Source: a bacterium
GTDB taxonomy: Bacteria; ARS69
Length of the DNA: 64,000 nucleotides
Assembly: GCA_025774805.1 (NCBI GenBank)
Contig: JALGZR010000025.1
Span: 1 to 64,000 of the forward strand
Direction of reading: 5' to 3'
Shown: positions 59,087 to 64,000 of the stretch, piece after piece
Layout: each line of letters begins with the position of its first letter
Numbering within the stretch: position 1 is the first letter of the stretch
Program-made: the position numbers and the translations under genes
The notes under the pieces: model-generated
What the model was told of the DNA's origin: nothing
What the model saw: the letters and a program-made list of their open reading frames with translations, nothing else
Databases searched by the model: none

Positions 59087-59243
59087 CGGACTCTCCCTTC
59101 GCCGCCGGCTTTCGCTTCAGTTGACGGATGCTGTTCGATCGGCAGTCGGGGCAGGACCGCTCCTTGTCCTCGTCTTTGCGCACCTCGTTCTCGTACTCGT
59201 GGCCGCACGCCATGCACCGGAACAGCCAGATCGTGGCATCCAT
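59067..59243 (-). CDS. Small zinc-ribbon protein (58 aa, missing from the ORF track)
   Basis: MDATIWLFRCMACGHEYENEVRKDEDKERSCPDCRSNSIRQLKRKPAAKGESDARTEA*; two CxxC pairs; lies between hdrA-mvhD and hdrCB. Confidence 0.75.
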   Translation of the reverse strand: MDATIWLFRCMACGHEYENEVRKDEDKERSCPDCRSNSIRQLKRKPAAKGESDARTEA

Positions 59244-59261
59244 CGCTTGTCCTCTGTTCGC

Positions 59262-62200
59262 TCAGGACGGGGTCGCCGTCTTCGTCTTCGCCTTTGCCCT
59301 CGTCTTCCGAACTTTGGGTTTCAGCGCCTCCATCGAGTGCTCGATCTCCTCGGGCGCGACGGTCTTCCGGAGCTCTTCCATTCGCCGCATGACCTCCGCG
59401 AACTTCTGGCCCTCGGCCGCGCTGATCCACTCGAGCTGGAGTCGCTCGGGCCGAACACCGGCCCTCTCCAGCTTGCCCCAGAGCTTCTGGACCCGCTTCA
59501 CCGTCTGGCGGTTCGCGTTGATGTAGTGGCAGTCCGAATAGTGGCACCCGGACACCAGCACGACCGGCGCGCCGCACCGGAAGGCCTCCAAGACCATCTC
59601 CTCGGAGACGCGCCCGGAGCACATCGTCCGGATCAGGTGGGCGGTCGCCGGGTACTGGAGACGCGAGATGCCGGCCATGTCGGCGCCGGCGTACGAGCAC
59701 CAGTTGCACGCGAACACCACGACCTTTTCCGCGGGCCGGGACTCCAGCATCGCCCGGACCTGAGCCAGCAGCTGATCGTCGCTGAAGTGCAGCATGGTGA
59801 TCGCGCCGAACTGACACGCGGCCCCGCAGGTGCCGCAGCCGGCGCAGAGGGCCTCCACGATCTCGGGCGTGGTCTTCTTCTCCCATTGGATCGCGCTGTA
59901 GGGGCAGACGCCCGCGCAGATGCCGCACATCTGACACGGATCGGGGTCGAGGCGGGCGATCGCCGGATGTTGTTTCGCCTTTTCGTGGGACAGGAATACC
60001 GCGGCCTTGGCCGCCGCCGCCGACGCCTGCGCGACGGAGTCCACGATGTCCTTCGGTCCCTGGGCCGTTCCGGCGACGAACACGCCTTCGACGGTCGTCT
60101 CCACCGGAGCGAGCTCGGGGTGGCGCTCCATGAAGAAGCCGTCCAGACCCACGCTCGCCTTGAGCATGACGTGGAGTCGATCCGTATCGGGTTGGAGCGG
60201 CCTCATTCCCACGCTCAGGACGACGAGATCGGTTTGGACCTCGATGCGGCGCCGGAGCAGGTCGTCGAAGCAGCGCACCGCGCCGACCCGATCCTCGCCG
60301 ATGATCTCGGGCTTCTCGCCGTCCGGGATCCGCACGAAGAGCACGCCCATGCCGCGGGCCCGGCGGTACATCTCCTCGGCGCCGGAGGAGATCGTCCGGA
60401 TGCCCCGGTGGAAGACGGTGACGTCCACCCCCTGCTCCCGCAGCTGGATGGCCTGCTTGATCGCGGTCGGGCAGCAGTAGCGCGAACAGCCCCGATGGCT
60501 TTCGAGATCGCGCGACCCGACGCAGAGAATGAAGGACGCGCTCTGCGGGCCCTGGCCGTCGGCGTGCGGCAGCTTCTTGTCGAAGAGTGCTTTCTCGAGC
60601 TCCGCGCTCGTGACGACGTTGGGAAGCTCCCCGTAGCCGTACTCACCGGTGGGGTCGTGGAGGTCGGCTCCCAGGGCGAGCACGATCGCTCCCACGCGCA
60701 GCGAGTCGGCCTTTCCGTTCGTCAGGGTGACGTCGAAGTTGCCGACGTATCCGCTGACGTCATCGACCTCGGTTCCCAACAGGATCTTCGCTCCGCTCGC
60801 CTTCAGGCGCTCGATCTTCTCCGCCAGAACCTCGGCTGCGGGGCGCATCGTGGGGTACAGGAGCATCAGGCTCTCTCCCGCCAGCCGCCCGCCGAGCCGG
60901 TCCGTCTTCTCGACGAGCGTCACGGGGAAGCCCTGCTCCGCCAGGTCGGTCGCGGCCTGGATGCCGGCGATGCCGCCGCCGATGACGAGGGCCTCACGGG
61001 TCATGGGAACCTCACGCTCCTCGAGCGGATCGAGACGCGCGGCCCGGGCCACGCCCATGCGCAGCAGGGACTTCGCCTTCTCCTGGGCCTCGGCCGCCTC
61101 CTTGACGTGGACCCACGAGCACTGGTCGCGGATGTTCACCATCTCGAGGAGATAGGGATTCATCCCGATTCGACTCAGCGTCTCGCGGAAGACCGGTTCG
61201 TGGGTGCGGGGGGTGCACGCCGCGACGACCAGACGGTTGAGTCGGTGCTCCCGGACGATCTCCGCGATCTGATCCTGCCCGGTGGACGAGCAGGAGAAGA
61301 GATCCGTGTCGGCGACCACGACGTCGGGAAGTGACTCCGCGTAGGTCGCGAGCTCCTTGACGTCCAGGAGGCCGGCGATGTTCACCCCGCAGTGGCAGAC
61401 CACCACGCCCACCCGGGGCGGGCCCGACACGTCGATCGGCTCGACGGGCTCCGTCTCCTCGGGAGCGCGGTGTCCCGTCAGGTACAGGGCCGCCCGGGAC
61501 GCTGCAGCGGAAGCCTGGGCGACGGCATCGGGAATCACCTGCGGACCCACGGCGCTGCCGCACACGTACACGCCTTCGCGGGAGGTCTCCACGGCCGACA
61601 GGGCCGGATCACTCGGCTGAATGAACCCGTAGGTGTCGGTCTCGATGCCCAGGATCTCCGCGAGGGCGACGGCCTGGTCGCTGGGTGCGGCGGCCACCGA
61701 GAGCACCACGAGATCGGCCGGGATCCGCCTCAGCTCGTGACCGAGCGTGTCCTCCACAAAGACCTCGAGCGTATCGGTCTCGATGTCGCACTCGACCTTC
61801 GCGGGACGGCCGCGGACGTACTGGGCGCTCTTCTCGTCGCGGGAGCGCTGGACGAACTGGTCGAACCCCTTCCCGAACGCGCGGAGATCCGTGTAGAGGA
61901 TCGTCACGTCCTCCACGTCGGGATCGTGCTCACGCAGGAGGAGGGAGTCCTTCACCGCGTTCATGCAGCAGAATCGGCTGCAGTAGGGCCGGCCGCCCTC
62001 TCCCCGGGCGCCCACGCACTGGACGAACACGACGCGTCGTGGCGTGCGCTGATCCGAGGGGCGCACGACGTGACCGCCCGTCGAGCCGGCCGGACTCAAC
62101 ATACGCTCCAGCTCCAGACTGGTCACCACGTTGGGGAAGCGGCCGTAGCCGTAGTTGCCCAGCTTGCGGGCGTCGAACTCCTGGAAGCCGACGGCGACGA

Positions 62201-62822
62201 GAACGGACCCGACGGTCCGTTCCGTCTCCTCACCGGGATCGTCGAAGTCGATCGCGTCGATGTCGCAGACCGCCATGCATCGGTCGCAGACCAGGATCTT
62301 GTCGTTGAGACACAGGTCCCGATCGATGGCGTAGGTGGCGGGAACCGACTGAGGGAAGGGGCGGTAGATCGCTTTCCGGGCTTTGAGCCCGAGATCGAAC
62401 TCGTTTCCCGACACCTGGGGACATGCGTCGACGCAGAGACCACACCCGGTACAGAGGTCTTCCCGCACGTAGCGCGGGTGCCGGCGTACGCGAACCCGAA
62501 AACGTCCGGGCTCTCCTTCGCAGCCCACGACCTCGGCGTTGCTCAGGACCTCGATCAACGGATGCCGACCGGCATCCAGGGCCTTGGGCCCCAGGATTCA
62601 GATCGAACAGTCCATGGTGGGGAACGTCTTGTCGAGCTGGGCCATGCGCCCGCCCAACGACGGAGACTTCTCCACCAGAGTCACCGGGATACGGGCGTTC
62701 GCCAGATCCAGAGCCGCCTGGATGCCCGCGATTCCGCCCCCGATGACGAGGGCCCTGGTCTCGCTCGCCGGATGGGTCGAGCTCTCCCCTCCTTTTCCGG
62801 CGACCATGTCACCCTCCTCCAA
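59262..62822 (-). CDS. hdrA: HdrA (tandem HdrA-like modules) fused to MvhD; likely selenoprotein with in-frame UGA at 62598-62600
   Basis: '[75 protein letters not shown]...[13 protein letters not shown]'; C-term MvhD '[39 protein letters not shown]...GCHYSDCHY'. Confidence 0.88.
62560..62577 (-). promoter_or_regulatory. Candidate bacterial SECIS hairpin downstream of the hdrA UGA
   Basis: Minus strand GGATGCC-GGTC-GGCATCC, perfect 7-bp stem; apical loop starts 28 nt after UGA; loop begins GG. Confidence 0.72.
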
Positions 62823-63432
62823 GGGTGCGGCCGGCCGCGGACCGGGCGGGTTCCCGCCCGTCCGACAACCATGGCCGCGTCCACGGTTCTCGGTCTCGTT
62901 GCTCCTGCTGATAGTGATCCCAGCCGGCGTCGAAGGCCTTCCGATTCAACTCCACCGTTCCGGCCGGAACGGAGGCTTCCACCGCCGCGCGCATCTGTCC
63001 ACGCGTGACGAATCCCGTGACCGCCGCGAAGAACCCCAGCATCACGATGTTCTGTACGATGGTGCGCCCGAGGTTCTCGGCGATGCGCGTGGACGGGACC
63101 CCGAACTTCGTGCGCGTCTCTCCCGCCGGATCTACGAGGTCCTGCTCGTAGACCAGGATTCCGTCCGAGCGGAGCTCGTGCCGGTACTTGTCGTACCCCT
63201 CCGCCGACATGGCCACGAGCACGTGGGGACGACGCGCGTACGGGTACAGGATCTCGTCCTCGCTCAGGACCAGCGTGGCGCTGCACGAGGACCCCCGGGC
63301 CTCGGGACCGAAGCTCTGGATCATCGTGGCCTGGTGCCCGGCCTCGATCGCGTAGGCGCGCCCGACGACGTAGCCGCACATGACGACGCCCTGTCCGCCG
63401 AAGCCGGTGATCCGAATCTCAGTCCGGGGCAC
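62809..63432 (-). CDS. 2-oxoacid:ferredoxin oxidoreductase gamma subunit (KorC-like)
   Basis: '[57 protein letters not shown]'. Confidence 0.88.
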   Translation of the reverse strand: MPRTEIRITGFGGQGVVMCGYVVGRAYAIEAGHQATMIQSFGPEARGSSCSATLVLSEDEILYPYARRPHVLVAMSAEGYDKYRHELRSDGILVYEQDLVDPAGETRTKFGVPSTRIAENLGRTIVQNIVMLGFFAAVTGFVTRGQMRAAVEASVPAGTVELNRKAFDAGWDHYQQEQRDREPWTRPWLSDGREPARSAAGRTLGGG

Positions 63433-64000
63433 GGATCCATCCTCCCTCTTCGGACATGGGAACGTACTTGTCTCCGAGAACGCGTCCGTAGTGATCGTGC
63501 ATCATGTCGAGGAACGTGGGCCGCTCCTCGTCCACGAACTTGCCGCAGACGATCGGACCCTGGAAGTCGATGTCCATGTTCCGTGTGTCGGCGCCGTGTC
63601 GGATCTCCGAGTTCTCGTAGTAGTACTGCAGCAGGTCGTACCCCGAGCCCAGCTTGTTGAGCCGCGCGTAGAGGGTGGAGCAGGGGGCGATGACCTCGAC
63701 GAAGCGGAAACCCTTGCGTTGGATGGCCTCCTGGAACGACTTCGTGAGTCGTCGCACGTGGAGACAGGTCCAGCGCGCCACGTACGTGGCCCCCGAGCTC
63801 GCGGCGAGATAAGGCAGGCTGAACGGCCGCTCGAAGTTTCCGAACGGCATCGTGGACGAGCGGGCGTTCACCGGCGTCGTCGGCGCGTTCTGTCCGCCCG
63901 TCATTCCGTAGATGAAGTTGTTCACCAGGACGATCAGGAGATCCATGTTGCGGCGCGCGGCGTGAATGAAGTGGTTGCCGCCGATACCGACCAGATCGCC
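63419..64000 (-). CDS. 2-oxoacid:ferredoxin oxidoreductase beta subunit (KorB-like), 5' truncated by the window edge
   Basis: 'DLVGIGGNHFIHAARRNMDLLIVLVNNFIYGMTGGQNAPTTP', 'ARWTCLHVRRLTKSFQEAIQRKGFRFVEVIAPCSTLY'. Confidence 0.9.
   Translation of the reverse strand, partial: GDLVGIGGNHFIHAARRNMDLLIVLVNNFIYGMTGGQNAPTTPVNARSSTMPFGNFERPFSLPYLAASSGATYVARWTCLHVRRLTKSFQEAIQRKGFRFVEVIAPCSTLYARLNKLGSGYDLLQYYYENSEIRHGADTRNMDIDFQGPIVCGKFVDEERPTFLDMMHDHYGRVLGDKYVPMSEEGGWIRAPD

Noticed and set aside
62598-62822. HdrA N-terminus as a truncated pseudogene
   Set aside because: Frame continues perfectly after the single UGA, the UGA sits at a conserved Cys position and is followed by a SECIS-like hairpin; selenocysteine is the better explanation.

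Overview
High-GC bacterial window, probably from an anaerobic or facultative FCB-type lineage (taxonomy inferred only). It carries about 38 protein-coding genes and no rRNA, tRNA or CRISPR that I could support. Main blocks: an RND efflux operon; several secreted proteins with a shared FlgD-like C-terminal domain; an ArsS arsenosugar pair; a Cu(+)-type P1B ATPase; a LytS/LytTR two-component pair; a Stn/Nfn/Hyd-like flavin electron-bifurcation cluster with no hydrogenase domain; an EgtD plus molybdopterin/cysteine-desulfurase fusion operon matching metallopterin-dependent ergothioneine synthase; and a Kor-HdrA-MvhD-HdrCB cluster. The strongest findings are: (1) an in-frame UGA in HdrA at the conserved CSxC position, followed by a hairpin with bSECIS geometry, so a likely selenoprotein that the ORF track splits in two; (2) a dispersed palindromic repeat family with termini CTAGCCTGCATTTCTCACCAGGC...GCCTGGTGAGAAATGCAGGCTAG, with two ~182-bp full copies and several partial ones, whose ends supply start codons to two genes and stop codons to several others; (3) the EgtD-MES operon; and (4) several broken genes: HAD with an amber codon, LytTR regulator lacking the receiver K-P segment, NfnB/GltA-like internal deletion, and a serpin C-terminal remnant. 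All calls come from reading the sequence and supplied translations; no searches were run.
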